The translations under genes and the position numbers were made by a program. DNA of 64,000 nt, taken from positions 1 to 64,000 of the forward strand of contig NZ_ML660182.1 in the NCBI RefSeq assembly GCF_007004735.1, given 5' to 3'. The notes beneath the pieces were generated by a model. It saw only the letters and a program-made list of their open reading frames with translations. It was not told the origin of the DNA and did not search any database. This DNA comes from Salinigranum halophilum (GTDB taxonomy: Archaea; Halobacteriota; Halobacteria; Halobacteriales; Haloferacaceae). Of the stretch, positions 34,042-42,708 are shown in pieces. The stretch's first letter is position 1. Each line of letters opens with the position of its first letter.

Positions 34042-34267
34042 AGCCACATCCTCCCCAGCCGACTGCGCTCCTCGCCGCGCACGTCCGTTCGCGGCTCCGG
34101 TGCTCGTCCCTCGCGCGGGTCGCGGACCGACGTCCGCGACGCCACGCGCTGGCACGCTCCCGGAGCGGTCGGCGCGCGACGAACGAGCGAACGCCAGTGA
34201 GCGAGTGAGCGTGCGAGGGTCTCGGCCGGGCTCCGTCCCGGCCGGACCGGCTGGGGAGGAAGAGGCT
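34042..34267. repeat. Element bounded by 20-base inverted repeats
   Basis: AGCCACATCCTCCCCAGCCG at 34042-34061 faces CGGCTGGGGAGGAAGAGGCT at 34248-34267; 18 of 20 positions pair. The enclosed 186 bases are GC-rich and contain further short palindromic pieces (CTCGGCCGGG, CCCGGCCGG). It could be a small non-autonomous element, a structured RNA, or a family of intergenic repeats. I recall similar CCTCCCCAGCCG text between genes of other haloarchaea, unverified. Confidence 0.6.
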
Positions 34268-34466
34268 GCGGTCCATCACGCCCGTGTGTCGTGCGGTCCT
34301 CATGTTGTTCGAAGACACCCGCCCCCGTCGGCGTGGGACCACTTCGACCCGACGCGCCGCCGACTCTCGGTCAGTAATCGACGCTTCACCCACCAGGTCT
34401 CCGAGGCCGCCGCAAGAACGTCACTGGAAAAGAAGCTTCTTGGGGCCCCCCTCGGTATGGTCGGGT

Positions 34467-35852
34467 ATGGGATTGTTCGACCGACTGCGCGGAACCGACC
34501 ACCCGCGCGTCGCCTTCATCGGAATCGACGGGGTTCCATTCACGCTCCTCTCGGAGCACCCCGACGAGTTCCCCAACGTCGCCTCGCTCATCGAGGAGGG
34601 GAGCGCCGGCCCCATCGACAGTATCGTGCCCCCCGAGTCCAGCGCCTGCTGGCCCGCGCTCACCACCGGCGTGAACCCGGGCGAGACCGGCGTCTACGGC
34701 TTCCAGGACCGCGAGGTCGGCTCGTACGACACGTACGTCCCGATGGGCCGTGACGTCCAGGCGACCCGGCTGTGGGACCGTGTCAGCCAGGACGGCCGCG
34801 ACGCCACCGTGCTCAACGTCCCGGTCACGTTCCCCCCTCAGCGGAACGTCCAGCGGATGGTGTCGGGCTTCCTCTCACCCTCCGTCGACAAGGCGGCGTA
34901 CCCCGACGAACTCGCCGACTACCTCCAGTCCATCGACTACGCCATCGACGTCAACGCCAAACTCGGCCACAAAGAGGACAAGGGAGAGTTCATGGACGAC
35001 GCCCACCGCACCCTCGACACGCGGTTCGAGGCGTTCAGCCACTACCTCTCCGCGGACGACTGGGACCTCTTCTTCGGCGTCTTCATGACCACCGACCGGG
35101 TCAACCACTTCCTGTTCAAGGACTACGAGCGCCTCGCGCCCGGTGCGTCCGGCGACACCGAGGGGCTGAAACAGGAGAACCGCGAGCTGTTCTTGGAGTT
35201 CTACCGCAAGGTCGACGAGTACCTGGGGAAGATCCGTTCGATGCTCCCCGACGACGTGACGCTCGTCGTCGCCTCCGACCACGGCTTCACCTCGCTGGAC
35301 CACGAGGTCAACTGCAACGCCTGGCTCGAAGAGAACGGGTGGCTCTCGTACGCCACGGACGACCACGACGGACTCGACGACATCTCCGACGACACCCGGG
35401 CGTACTCGCTCATTCCCGGGCGCTTCTACGTCAACCTCGAGGACCGCGAGCCGCGCGGGTCGGTCCCGCAAGCGGAGTACGAGGCGGTTCGGAACGAACT
35501 CAAAGCCGAACTGGAAGCGTGGGAAGGCCCCGACGGGAAGAAGGTCGCCGCGCAGGTCGTCGAGAAGGAGGAGGCGTTCCGTGGCGAACACGACGCCATC
35601 GCCCCGGACCTCGTGGTCGTGCCGAACCACGGCTTCGACCTCAAGTCGGGGTTCAAAGACAAGGAGTCGGTGTTCGCACAGGGGCCCCGCAACGGCATGC
35701 ACTCGTTCGACAACGCGACGCTCCTCGTCGACGACCCCGACGTCGCCATCGAGGACGCGGACCTCTACGACATCGCGCCGACCATCCTCGACCTGATGGA
35801 ACTCGACTTCACGCGGACGGATTTCGACGGCGCGAGTCTCGTCCGGCAGTAA
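34467..35852 (+). CDS. Alkaline-phosphatase-superfamily phosphodiesterase/nucleotide pyrophosphatase
   Basis: A 461-residue protein with no signal peptide. VAFIGIDGVPFTLLSEHP near residue 16 gives the first metal Asp, SIVPPESSACWPALTTGVNP the nucleophile Ser/Thr region near residue 60, FFGVFMTTDRVNHFLF near residue 205 and VVASDHGFTSLDHEVN near residue 270 the further Asp/His ligands, and FRGEHDAIAPDLVVVPNHG near residue 375 the final motif. The pattern is that of type I phosphodiesterases (AP superfamily). Substrate unknown. Start MGLFDRLRGTD; a palindromic A/T segment lies 26-37 bases before. Confidence 0.88.
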   Translation: MGLFDRLRGTDHPRVAFIGIDGVPFTLLSEHPDEFPNVASLIEEGSAGPIDSIVPPESSACWPALTTGVNPGETGVYGFQDREVGSYDTYVPMGRDVQATRLWDRVSQDGRDATVLNVPVTFPPQRNVQRMVSGFLSPSVDKAAYPDELADYLQSIDYAIDVNAKLGHKEDKGEFMDDAHRTLDTRFEAFSHYLSADDWDLFFGVFMTTDRVNHFLFKDYERLAPGASGDTEGLKQENRELFLEFYRKVDEYLGKIRSMLPDDVTLVVASDHGFTSLDHEVNCNAWLEENGWLSYATDDHDGLDDISDDTRAYSLIPGRFYVNLEDREPRGSVPQAEYEAVRNELKAELEAWEGPDGKKVAAQVVEKEEAFRGEHDAIAPDLVVVPNHGFDLKSGFKDKESVFAQGPRNGMHSFDNATLLVDDPDVAIEDADLYDIAPTILDLMELDFTRTDFDGASLVRQ

Positions 35853-35875
35853 CTGTCCGCACCCGCGCTGTGCGG

Positions 35876-36982
35876 TCAGGTGAGGTCGTCGAGTTCGTCG
35901 ACGGCCCACCCGTTCGCCCCGCTCGAACCCGTCGTGTCGCGGCCGTCGTCGTCGGCTGCCGTGCCTGCACGACTCGCTTCTCTCGCCCGCTCGAAGAACG
36001 TCTCGACGCGCGGCGTCCGCTCGATTCCGCTCAACAGCACGAGCGACGCGATCTTCTCTGAACGCAGCGGGAAGTCACCGCCGCGGACCTGCATACACCC
36101 GGTCTCGTCTTCGACCCACCGACGGGCGCGCTCGACGCCCTTCCGCGGGATGGCCGCCGGGCGGCCCGCGACCACCACGAGCGCCGCCTCGGCACTGTCG
36201 GCCTCGATGCTTGTTCCGGTCAAGAGCGCTTGGCGGGTCGTGCTCGTCACGACGTTGACGTTCTCCCCGGCGTCGCGCGCGGCCGACGCGTCCGCGTAGC
36301 CGACGGTCGCGAGCGTGCCGTTCCGGAGGGTGTTGATGAGCTCCGACGCGTCGACGACGCTCTCGGCGACTTCACTCCCGGCGTCGACCTCTCCCGCCGC
36401 GAGCAGGAGCCCCAGCCGACGGGCGATGGCCTCGTTGACCCGTTCGTAGCCCGATTCGAGACTGTCGCCAGTCCTTCGAAACGCGTCGTTGTCGACGAGG
36501 AGCACCGCGTCAGCCTCGCGCGCGAGTGTCTTCAACGACCGGCCCGCGTTCACCTGGTACAACGCCCCCTCGTCTCGGCCGGGGAGCACGCCGATGGCGT
36601 AGACGGGCCTGTCGTAGACGCGGTTCAGTTCCTGGACGAGGACGGGCGCACCGCCCGACCCCGTGCCGCCGCCGAGGCCGGCGACGACGAAGACGGCCTC
36701 CGCGGCCGCCTCGACGACGACCGCGTCGAGCACCGCTTCGATGTCCTCGCGCATCACCTGCGCGCCGAGTTCGTTGTCGCCGCCGACGCCGTGGCCGGAG
36801 ACGCGTGACTGGCCGATGAGAAGCGACTGTACCGTGTCGGGGAGGGCGCGGAGGTCGGCCGTCGCGGTGTTGACCGCGACTGCGCGGCGGACGGCATCGT
36901 GACGCTCGCCAGCATCGAACGCCTGGAGGGCGCTGACGAGTTTCCCGCCCGCCTGACCGACGCCGATCAGGACGGACTGCAT
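35876..36982 (-). CDS. cetZ: Tubulin-like GTPase, CetZ family
   Basis: A 368-residue tubulin/FtsZ homologue. MQSVLIGVGQAGGKLVSALQ opens the GTP-binding domain, AVNTATADLRAL matches the nucleotide loop, and [20 protein letters not shown] near residue 100 is the tubulin signature. VYAIGVLPGRDEGALYQVNA follows. Unlike FtsZ1 it lacks the long N-terminal extension and has an acidic tail (DELDDLT). CetZ proteins shape haloarchaeal cells and affect motility. The gene is divergent, 90 bases away, from a pilus-like cluster. Confidence 0.9.
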   Translation of the reverse strand: MQSVLIGVGQAGGKLVSALQAFDAGERHDAVRRAVAVNTATADLRALPDTVQSLLIGQSRVSGHGVGGDNELGAQVMREDIEAVLDAVVVEAAAEAVFVVAGLGGGTGSGGAPVLVQELNRVYDRPVYAIGVLPGRDEGALYQVNAGRSLKTLAREADAVLLVDNDAFRRTGDSLESGYERVNEAIARRLGLLLAAGEVDAGSEVAESVVDASELINTLRNGTLATVGYADASAARDAGENVNVVTSTTRQALLTGTSIEADSAEAALVVVAGRPAAIPRKGVERARRWVEDETGCMQVRGGDFPLRSEKIASLVLLSGIERTPRVETFFERAREASRAGTAADDDGRDTTGSSGANGWAVDELDDLT

Positions 36983-37035
36983 GACCGTGTCGAACACCTG
37001 TCCGTCAATGATGTTTTCGATGTTTCACCTCGCGG

Positions 37036-37052
37036 CGAGCGTTTTTATCCGA
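37036..37052 (+). promoter_or_regulatory. Promoter core of the pilus-like cluster (copy 1)
   Basis: CGAGCGTTTTTATCCGA with the TATA-like TTTTTATC about 27 bases before the ATG at 37073. The same 17 bases recur at 41792-41808 before another gene of the cluster. Confidence 0.6.
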
Positions 37053-37072
37053 GGAGGCGGCCACCGCCCCGC

Positions 37073-37585
37073 ATGACGGACGACCTTCGGACCCGGCTCG
37101 AAGCGGTCGAACGGGCCGTCGCCGGCGGCGAGACCGACCTCGCTCACGTCGCCGACGCGGCCGCCCTGGAAGCACGTCTCACGACGGTCGAAGAACGGCT
37201 CGACGCTCTCGAGACACGACTCGACGACCTCGATGCGACGACGCAGGCGGTTCGCGGCTATCTCGGCGGCGTCGACGACGTCACCGCGGACGTCGAACGA
37301 CAGGCGTCGCTGGCGCTTGCGAAGGCCGAGCGCGTCGAGTCCCGCGTGTCCGACACCGACGAGGGCCTCTCGGTCGAGCGGCTTCCGGCGGCGTCGACCG
37401 ACCGGCAGGTCGCCGACGGCGCGCACGACACCCGTTCGGATGCGCGTCCGGGCCGGCCGGAGCGTGTTTCGGCGACGCCCGATGGCGCTGGTCGGCCAGC
37501 CCCGCCAGACGCCGCCGACGGGAGCCGTGGAACCGACCACGGGCCCGAGGAGTCACTCGTCGCGCGGCTCCGGGACGCGCTGTGA
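37073..37585 (+). CDS. Coiled-coil protein, first gene of pilus-like cluster
   Basis: A 170-residue soluble protein. Residues 1-85 are a long coiled coil (LEARLTTVEERLDALETRLD with Leu heptads); residues 100-155 are polar and Pro/Gly/Asp-rich; the C-terminus ESLVARLRDAL forms a short helix. No catalytic motif. It heads the cluster and its stop overlaps the next start (GTGA), so it is probably a structural or adaptor component. I recall it as the haloarchaeal DUF7310 family, not verified. Confidence 0.78.
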   Translation: MTDDLRTRLEAVERAVAGGETDLAHVADAAALEARLTTVEERLDALETRLDDLDATTQAVRGYLGGVDDVTADVERQASLALAKAERVESRVSDTDEGLSVERLPAASTDRQVADGAHDTRSDARPGRPERVSATPDGAGRPAPPDAADGSRGTDHGPEESLVARLRDAL

Positions 37586-38055
37586 CGGCGGTTCGAACGC
37601 TCCTCACCGTGGTCGTCGCGACCGCGTTGCTCGGTGCGTCGCTGCCAGCCCTCGACGACGCTCGCGTCGACCGGACCGAGCGTCGCCTCGACGCGAGTGC
37701 GACTCGGCTGACAGACGTCGCCGCCGGCCTCGTCGCCACCGACGACCCGGTCCCCGTGGGCGCGCGCGGCGCGAGTCGGACCGTCGTCGTCACCCTTCCG
37801 TCGGCCGGCGTCGCAGACGCCCGCGCGGCGTCTCTCTCCGTCGGCGGCCTCCCGAACGCGTCGCACCCGTCCACGGTCGGCTACCGCGTCGCCGGACAGC
37901 CGCCGCGACGGCTCGACACCGGCGTCCGGTTCGTCACTGGTGAACGCCCGCTCGTCCTCTCTCCGGGGCGGCACACGCTCCGACTGACGCTCGTCCGAGT
38001 CGAGGGACGCGTGGGCGTCCACGTTCGCGTCGCCGAGTCGACCTCGCTCCGCTGA
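37582..38055 (+). CDS. Signal-anchored protein of pilus-like cluster
   Basis: A 157-residue protein with an N-terminal hydrophobic signal/anchor (VRTLLTVVVATALLGASLPA) and a beta-rich exterior domain containing SRTVVVTLPSAGVADARAAS and LSPGRHTLRLTLVRVEGRVG. The GTG start overlaps the preceding stop. The exported part is rich in Arg, Val and Thr and has no Cys. Likely held at the outer membrane face beside the ATPase-platform machine encoded next; function unknown (DUF7311 from memory). Confidence 0.75.
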   Translation: MTAVRTLLTVVVATALLGASLPALDDARVDRTERRLDASATRLTDVAAGLVATDDPVPVGARGASRTVVVTLPSAGVADARAASLSVGGLPNASHPSTVGYRVAGQPPRRLDTGVRFVTGERPLVLSPGRHTLRLTLVRVEGRVGVHVRVAESTSLR

Positions 38056-38110
38056 CCGTGGACTCGTCTCGGACGAACGTTCAAATACCGGTACGAGGCC
38101 AGAGCGGCCC

Positions 38111-40066
38111 ATGACGCTCCTCACCACACTCGTCGACCGCTCACGGGCGCTCTTCGGAACGGACGACGACGACGCGGCCTGTGCCTGTGGGCTCTCCTTC
38201 GAGACCCCGGCCGGCACCCACGCCGAGTGCGGCACCGAACTCCGCGTCGCCGCGGACGACTGTCCGGGGAACGGTGACCTCGCCGCGTCGGCCGACTGTC
38301 GGGCGACGGTGACCGGGGCACTGACCGAACGCGACGCGGACCTCGTTCGCAGCCGCGCCGGCGGCGTCGACCGACTGTACACCGACGACGCCTGTGCGCT
38401 CCTCGTCGCCGCCGGACGGTTCGCCGAGCGCGCCGCCCACCACGATGCCCGTCTCGCTGCGCGCGCGCTGTGTGACCCGCTGGGTGCCGCTCACGAGGCG
38501 ACGGGACGCGCCGGCCCCGTCGCCCGAATCGCGGCCGAGACGGGGCTCGAGATGGGCGCCCAGCGTGCCGACGGCGACGGGTACGAGACGGTGCTCCGGG
38601 CGCTCACCGCACCGACCGTCGCCCGCTGTCGTGTCGGCGTCGACCCTCCCGTCGGCGCGACGCTCGTCGACGCGTGGGAACTCGACACCGGTGCACGCGT
38701 CAGGCTGTACGACGTCGACGAACGACACTCGTCATGCCGGCAGGCGGCGGCCGACGACAGCGACGGCCGGCAGTGGTACCACCTCGTCCCGGCGTGGCAG
38801 CGTCTCGACGAGTCGGCACTCGAGACGCTCGCCGCCGCGCGGCGACTTCTCGCCACCGGGGGCGTCACGGGAGGCCCGCGCGCACCATACCGGGCGGTTC
38901 GACGAAGCGCCGACGACAGCGACCCGGTCGAACGGCTCGGCGCGCTCTTGGCCAAGCACACGCGGGGCCACGGTGTCTTGGACGACGTCTTCGCCGACGA
39001 GCGTGTGACCGACGTCTTCGTCACGAGCCCCGTCGACGAGAACCCCGTCCGCGTCGTCGTCGACGGCCGACGGCTCGAGACGAACGTCCACCTGTCGCAC
39101 GCGGGTGCGGCGGCGCTTGCCTCACGGCTCAGGCGGGCATCGGGCCGCGCCTTCTCGCGGTCGACGCCGACGCTCGACGCGACGGTCGACACGTCGACGG
39201 ACCGCCGGATTCGGCTCGCTGGCGTCGCACCCCCCGCCAGCGACGGCCTCGGCTTCGCGTTCCGGGCACACGACGAGACCGTCTGGACGCTCTCCCGACT
39301 CGTCGCCCTGGGGACTCTCCCGGCCGCCGCGGCCGGCCTCCTCTCTTTCGCTGTCGAGCGTGGAGCGGCGACACTCGTCGCCGGGCCGCGCGGCGCGGGG
39401 AAGACGACCACCCTCGGCGCGCTCCTCTGGGAACTCCCCACGACGACGCGGGCCGTCGTCGTCGAGGACACGCCCGAACTCCCCGTCTCGGCGTTACAAC
39501 GGCACGGCCGCGACGTCCAGTCGATCTACACGGGGCTCGACGACGGTGCCGCGCTCTCGCCCACCGATGCCCTGCGCGCGGCACTTCGACTCGGCGACGG
39601 CGCTCTCGCAATCGGCGAAGTCCGCGGCGAGGAGGCTCGGGCGCTCTACGAGGCGATGCGAGTGGGAGCGGCCGACGGTGCGGTCCTGGGGACGGTCCAC
39701 GGGGTCGGCGGCGACGGGGTAAAAGCGCGGATGGTGACGGACCTCGCGGTCTCCGAGCAAGCGTTCGGCGCGACAGACCTGGTGGTGACGCTCACCGCCG
39801 AGGCCGGGCGCCGGGTGACGCGTATCGAGGAGGTCCGGTCGACGAGCGAGAGTGTGCACTTCACCGCGCTGTTCGAGATGAGCGACGACTCCGACCGGCT
39901 CGAGCCCACCGGTGTGATCGACCGCGGCGAGAGTGCCATCCTCCCGACGCTCGCCCTCCCCGGGGAGTCGTACGCCGACGTTCGAACCACGCTCTCGGAG
40001 CGCACCGCAGCCATCGACCGACGCGCCGCGGCGGGCCTCACGGCTCCCGACGCGCGGGGGGACTGA
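38111..40066 (+). CDS. Type II/IV secretion-type ATPase (GspE/TadA/PilB-like)
   Basis: A 651-residue assembly motor. Residues 20-65 form a Cys-rich module (CACGLSF, AECGTE, DDCPGN, ADCRA) unusual for the family. The N-terminal domain covers about 100-300; the Rec-like core has GPRGAGKTTT (Walker A, residues 423-432), VVEDTPELPVSALQRH (Asp box), ALAIGEVRGEEARALYEAMR (Walker B near 497) and GTVHGVGGD (His box near 525). It should power extrusion or retraction of a pilus-like structure with the TadC-like protein two bases downstream. A TATA-like AAATACC is about 25 bases before the ATG. Confidence 0.9.
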   Translation: MTLLTTLVDRSRALFGTDDDDAACACGLSFETPAGTHAECGTELRVAADDCPGNGDLAASADCRATVTGALTERDADLVRSRAGGVDRLYTDDACALLVAAGRFAERAAHHDARLAARALCDPLGAAHEATGRAGPVARIAAETGLEMGAQRADGDGYETVLRALTAPTVARCRVGVDPPVGATLVDAWELDTGARVRLYDVDERHSSCRQAAADDSDGRQWYHLVPAWQRLDESALETLAAARRLLATGGVTGGPRAPYRAVRRSADDSDPVERLGALLAKHTRGHGVLDDVFADERVTDVFVTSPVDENPVRVVVDGRRLETNVHLSHAGAAALASRLRRASGRAFSRSTPTLDATVDTSTDRRIRLAGVAPPASDGLGFAFRAHDETVWTLSRLVALGTLPAAAAGLLSFAVERGAATLVAGPRGAGKTTTLGALLWELPTTTRAVVVEDTPELPVSALQRHGRDVQSIYTGLDDGAALSPTDALRAALRLGDGALAIGEVRGEEARALYEAMRVGAADGAVLGTVHGVGGDGVKARMVTDLAVSEQAFGATDLVVTLTAEAGRRVTRIEEVRSTSESVHFTALFEMSDDSDRLEPTGVIDRGESAILPTLALPGESYADVRTTLSERTAAIDRRAAAGLTAPDARGD

Positions 40067-40067
40067 G

Positions 40068-41780
40068 ATGTCGTCGGCGCTCACGAGGCTGCTCACCGCG
40101 CTCGCTCAGCCCTGGCCGGGTGCGGTCGCGACTGACGAGACGCTCGCCCGCCAGTTGTCCTTTCTCGGTTCGTCGGTGTCGGCGGACGTGGTCGTTCGGG
40201 GCGGCTACACGGCTGGCGTTCTCGGTGCCGTCCTCGTCGGTTTCGGTGGGTTCGCGCTCGGAATCGACGCCGGGGCTGCCGCGCTCGTCGCCGCGACTGT
40301 CGGCACCGTCGTCGTCCACGTCGTCCACCGGGCACCGGCGGCGTTCGCCGCCGTCGAGCGGACGCGCGCGCTGTGTGCGGCGAGCGACCTCGTCGGTCGC
40401 CTCGTGCTTCACGCGCGGTTCACACCCGCCGTCGAACCGGCGGTCGTCTTCGCCGCCCGGACGGGGACGGGTCCGCTCGCGCGGAGTCTCGACGACCACG
40501 TCCGCCGGGCGGCCGGGACGCCCGCGACGGGGCTCGACAGCTTCGTCGCGGCGTGGCGACCGTGGTTTCCGGCGCTCGAACGCGCCGCGGACCTGGTCGC
40601 GACGGCCGTCGACGCGCCTCCGTCGGAGCGGTCGACGCTGCTCGACCACGCGCGGTCGACCGTCGTCGAGGCGACCCAGGAGCGGATGGCGTCGTTCGCG
40701 GCCGACGTCCGCGGCCCGGCGACGGCGGTGTACGCGTTCGGCGTCCTGTTGCCGCTGGCGCTCGTCGGAATCCTCCCGGCGGCGGGCGTCGCCGGGGCGT
40801 CGATATCGCTCACCGCGCTCGCGCTCGGGTACGACGTCCTGCTTCCGCTCGCGCTGTTCGGTGCGTCGGGGTGGCTCCTCGCTCGTCGTCCGGTCACCTT
40901 CGCGACGCCATCGGTGTCGCGCAGCCACCCCGATGCACAGGTCCCGTGGTGGCGACCCGCGCTCGCCGGCCTCGTGACCGCCGGGACGTTCTGGGTCGTC
41001 GCGACCGTCGTCGTCGGGGACTGGGCCGCTCCGGTGGTCGTCGTCGGGACGGGCGTCGGTTCGGTGTTCGTGGTCCGGTTCCATCCGGCCGTCACCGTCC
41101 GGCGGCGTGCGCGCGCCGTCGAAGACGGCTTGCCAGAGGCGCTCTCGCTCGTCGGCCGGCACGTCCGCGACGGGACGGCCGTCGAGGCCGCTGTCGAACG
41201 CGTCGGCACGGAACTGTCGAGCGAGACCGGTACGCTGTTCGCGGCGGCCGCGGGCGTCCAGCGACGGCTCGGTGTCACTCTCGACGAGGCGTTCCTGGGT
41301 GAGTTCGGCGTGCTCGCCGACCTGCCGAGCCCGCGCACTCGCGCGGCCGCGACGCTGCTCTCGGTGGCCGCTGTCGAGGGACGGCCCGCGGGCGAGACCG
41401 TCGTGGCGATGGCCGAGCAACTGCGCGACCTCGAACGCGCCGAACGGGCCGGACGGCGAGAGCTCGCGGCGGTGAGCGGGACGCTCGCCAACACTGCGGC
41501 CGTCTTCGGACCACTCGTCGGCGGCGCGACGGTCGCGCTCGCGGCGCGCATCGCCAGTGTCGACGCGGGCGCGGCTGTCGGGCCCGCCTTCTCCGTCTCT
41601 GGGCTCGGGACCGTCCTCGGCGGCTACGTCTTCCTCATGGCGGCGACGTTGACCGCGCTGGCGACCGGGCTCGAATCCGGGCTCGACCCGACGCGCGTCG
41701 GCTACCGGGTCGGTATCGCACTCGTGCTGGCCGGCGTGTCGTTCCTCGTCGGGGTCGTCGCCGCCGGCCTGCTACTCTGA
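40068..41780 (+). CDS. TadC/GspF-type inner-membrane platform protein
   Basis: A 570-residue protein with a duplicated type II secretion F layout: two helical cytoplasmic domains (AAFAAVERTRALCAASDLVG near 85-120 and RARAVEDGLPEALSLVGRHV near 345-380) and about eight membrane helices in pairs. Ends in a hydrophobic helix pair (FLVGVVAAGLLL). Starts two bases after the ATPase stop, the usual TadA-TadC partnership. It anchors pilin-like subunits during assembly. Confidence 0.88.
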   Translation: MSSALTRLLTALAQPWPGAVATDETLARQLSFLGSSVSADVVVRGGYTAGVLGAVLVGFGGFALGIDAGAAALVAATVGTVVVHVVHRAPAAFAAVERTRALCAASDLVGRLVLHARFTPAVEPAVVFAARTGTGPLARSLDDHVRRAAGTPATGLDSFVAAWRPWFPALERAADLVATAVDAPPSERSTLLDHARSTVVEATQERMASFAADVRGPATAVYAFGVLLPLALVGILPAAGVAGASISLTALALGYDVLLPLALFGASGWLLARRPVTFATPSVSRSHPDAQVPWWRPALAGLVTAGTFWVVATVVVGDWAAPVVVVGTGVGSVFVVRFHPAVTVRRRARAVEDGLPEALSLVGRHVRDGTAVEAAVERVGTELSSETGTLFAAAAGVQRRLGVTLDEAFLGEFGVLADLPSPRTRAAATLLSVAAVEGRPAGETVVAMAEQLRDLERAERAGRRELAAVSGTLANTAAVFGPLVGGATVALAARIASVDAGAAVGPAFSVSGLGTVLGGYVFLMAATLTALATGLESGLDPTRVGYRVGIALVLAGVSFLVGVVAAGLLL

Positions 41781-41791
41781 ACGCGTCTCGC

Positions 41792-41808
41792 CGAGCGTTT
41801 TTATCCGA
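41792..41808 (+). promoter_or_regulatory. Promoter core inside the pilus-like cluster (copy 2)
   Basis: CGAGCGTTTTTATCCGA, identical over 17 bases to the promoter at 37036-37052, with its TATA-like part 25 bases before the ATG at 41828. The shared flanks (GCGGCCA before the ATG) suggest co-regulated transcripts. Confidence 0.6.
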
Positions 41809-41827
41809 AGACGCGGCCAGACCGCCC

Positions 41828-42325
41828 ATGTTCGACACCCCGATAGACACGTGGTACGCGTGGCTCGGCCTCGCGGCGGCGACGCTCGTCGTCTTCGGCG
41901 TCGTGTCGTCGCTCCCGACGACCCCCGCGCCGGACGCTCCGGCCGTTGCCGAGACGGTCGACGCCGTCGCGACGAGCGAGTACGAGACGACGGCGACCCG
42001 CGCGCTCGACGCGCGGGCCGTTCGCATCGGCCCGCGGCGCATCGGTCTGCGAACCGACGCCGGGACGGCACACGCGACGCTCGGCTACCGCGTCGTCCCG
42101 GTCGAGCCGGGCACGACACTCGCCCGCGTGCTCCGCGGGCAGCCGCCGGCGGCCGTCTTCACCTCCCGGGCGACGTTCGAGCGCGCCGTCGACACCGCCC
42201 GTGACCGCGCTCGCGACCCCGCGTGGCGGCCCGCCGGTCGACACCTCGTCGTCCGCCGCCTCTCGTGGGACGGCGTCGACGTCACGCTCGTCGGGACGCT
42301 CGATTCGAGACCGGGGGGTGTCTGA
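41828..42325 (+). CDS. Membrane-anchored small protein of pilus-like cluster (1)
   Basis: A 165-residue protein. One membrane helix at residues 10-28 (YAWLGLAAATLVVFGVVSSL) follows a short cytoplasmic lead, with an Ala/Thr/Pro stalk and a beta-rich domain (GPRRIGLRTDAGTAHATLGY, RHLVVRRLSWDGVDVTLVG). No prepilin-peptidase motif. The next gene starts two bases after the stop. Family unknown in function; I recall it as DUF7283. Confidence 0.75.
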   Translation: MFDTPIDTWYAWLGLAAATLVVFGVVSSLPTTPAPDAPAVAETVDAVATSEYETTATRALDARAVRIGPRRIGLRTDAGTAHATLGYRVVPVEPGTTLARVLRGQPPAAVFTSRATFERAVDTARDRARDPAWRPAGRHLVVRRLSWDGVDVTLVGTLDSRPGGV

Positions 42326-42327
42326 GC

Positions 42328-42708
42328 GTGTCTCGCCTCCGCGGACAGGTCGAGCCGCTCGCGGCGCTCGCGGCTCTGTTCGCCGTCTGCGTCGGGCTCT
42401 CGACGTACGCGGTCGTCCTCGTCGACACCGGTGGCCCAACCGACCGTGACCTCGCCGAGCCGACGCTCGCGGCCGTCCACGACGACGTCACGGTTCGGGG
42501 GGTCGTCCATCCCGCGCGCCTCGACCGCACACCCGGCGACGGGCCGGCCGGCGCACGGCTCAACGTCTCGCTCGCGACGGGCGAGCGGCGGTGGGCAGTC
42601 GGACCCGTGGTTTCGGCGCACGGTGACCGTGCGTCCCGGCCCGTGAGTGTCCGACTCGGCCCGGGACGCGTGCGTGCGGGGAATCTCCGGGTGGTGGTGT
42701 GGCGATGA
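42328..42708 (+). CDS. Membrane-anchored small protein of pilus-like cluster (2)
   Basis: A 126-residue protein starting from GTG: RLRGQVEPLAALAALFAVCVG provides a basic lead and a membrane helix with a pilin-like Glu after the basic residues (VEPLAALAALF). The exterior part has short beta strands (ARLNVSLATGERRWAVG, SVRLGPGRVRAGNLRVVVW). The Glu placement recalls the Glu-5 of pseudopilins but the peptidase Gly is displaced, so a minor pseudopilin role is possible only. Its stop overlaps the next ATG (ATGA). Confidence 0.7.
   Translation: MSRLRGQVEPLAALAALFAVCVGLSTYAVVLVDTGGPTDRDLAEPTLAAVHDDVTVRGVVHPARLDRTPGDGPAGARLNVSLATGERRWAVGPVVSAHGDRASRPVSVRLGPGRVRAGNLRVVVWR

Larger units (their letters stand above)
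33829..34466. other. 638-base gene-free stretch with repeats
   Basis: The longest non-coding gap in the window, between the divergent DUF5788 and alkaline-phosphatase-like genes. It holds a 25-base tandem repeat array, a GC-rich element bounded by 20-base inverted repeats, and a promoter-proximal palindrome pair (AAGAAGCTTCTT at 34430-34441 followed directly by GGGGCCCC). Long frames through it encode only low-complexity Arg/Ser/Thr/Pro text. I found no tRNA, RNase P or SRP RNA motif. Confidence 0.7.

Noticed and set aside
33829-34466. RNase P RNA or SRP RNA gene
   Set aside because: The long helix-forming ends looked promising, but the conserved RNase P core (ACAGAA-type) and SRP loop signatures were not found by eye.
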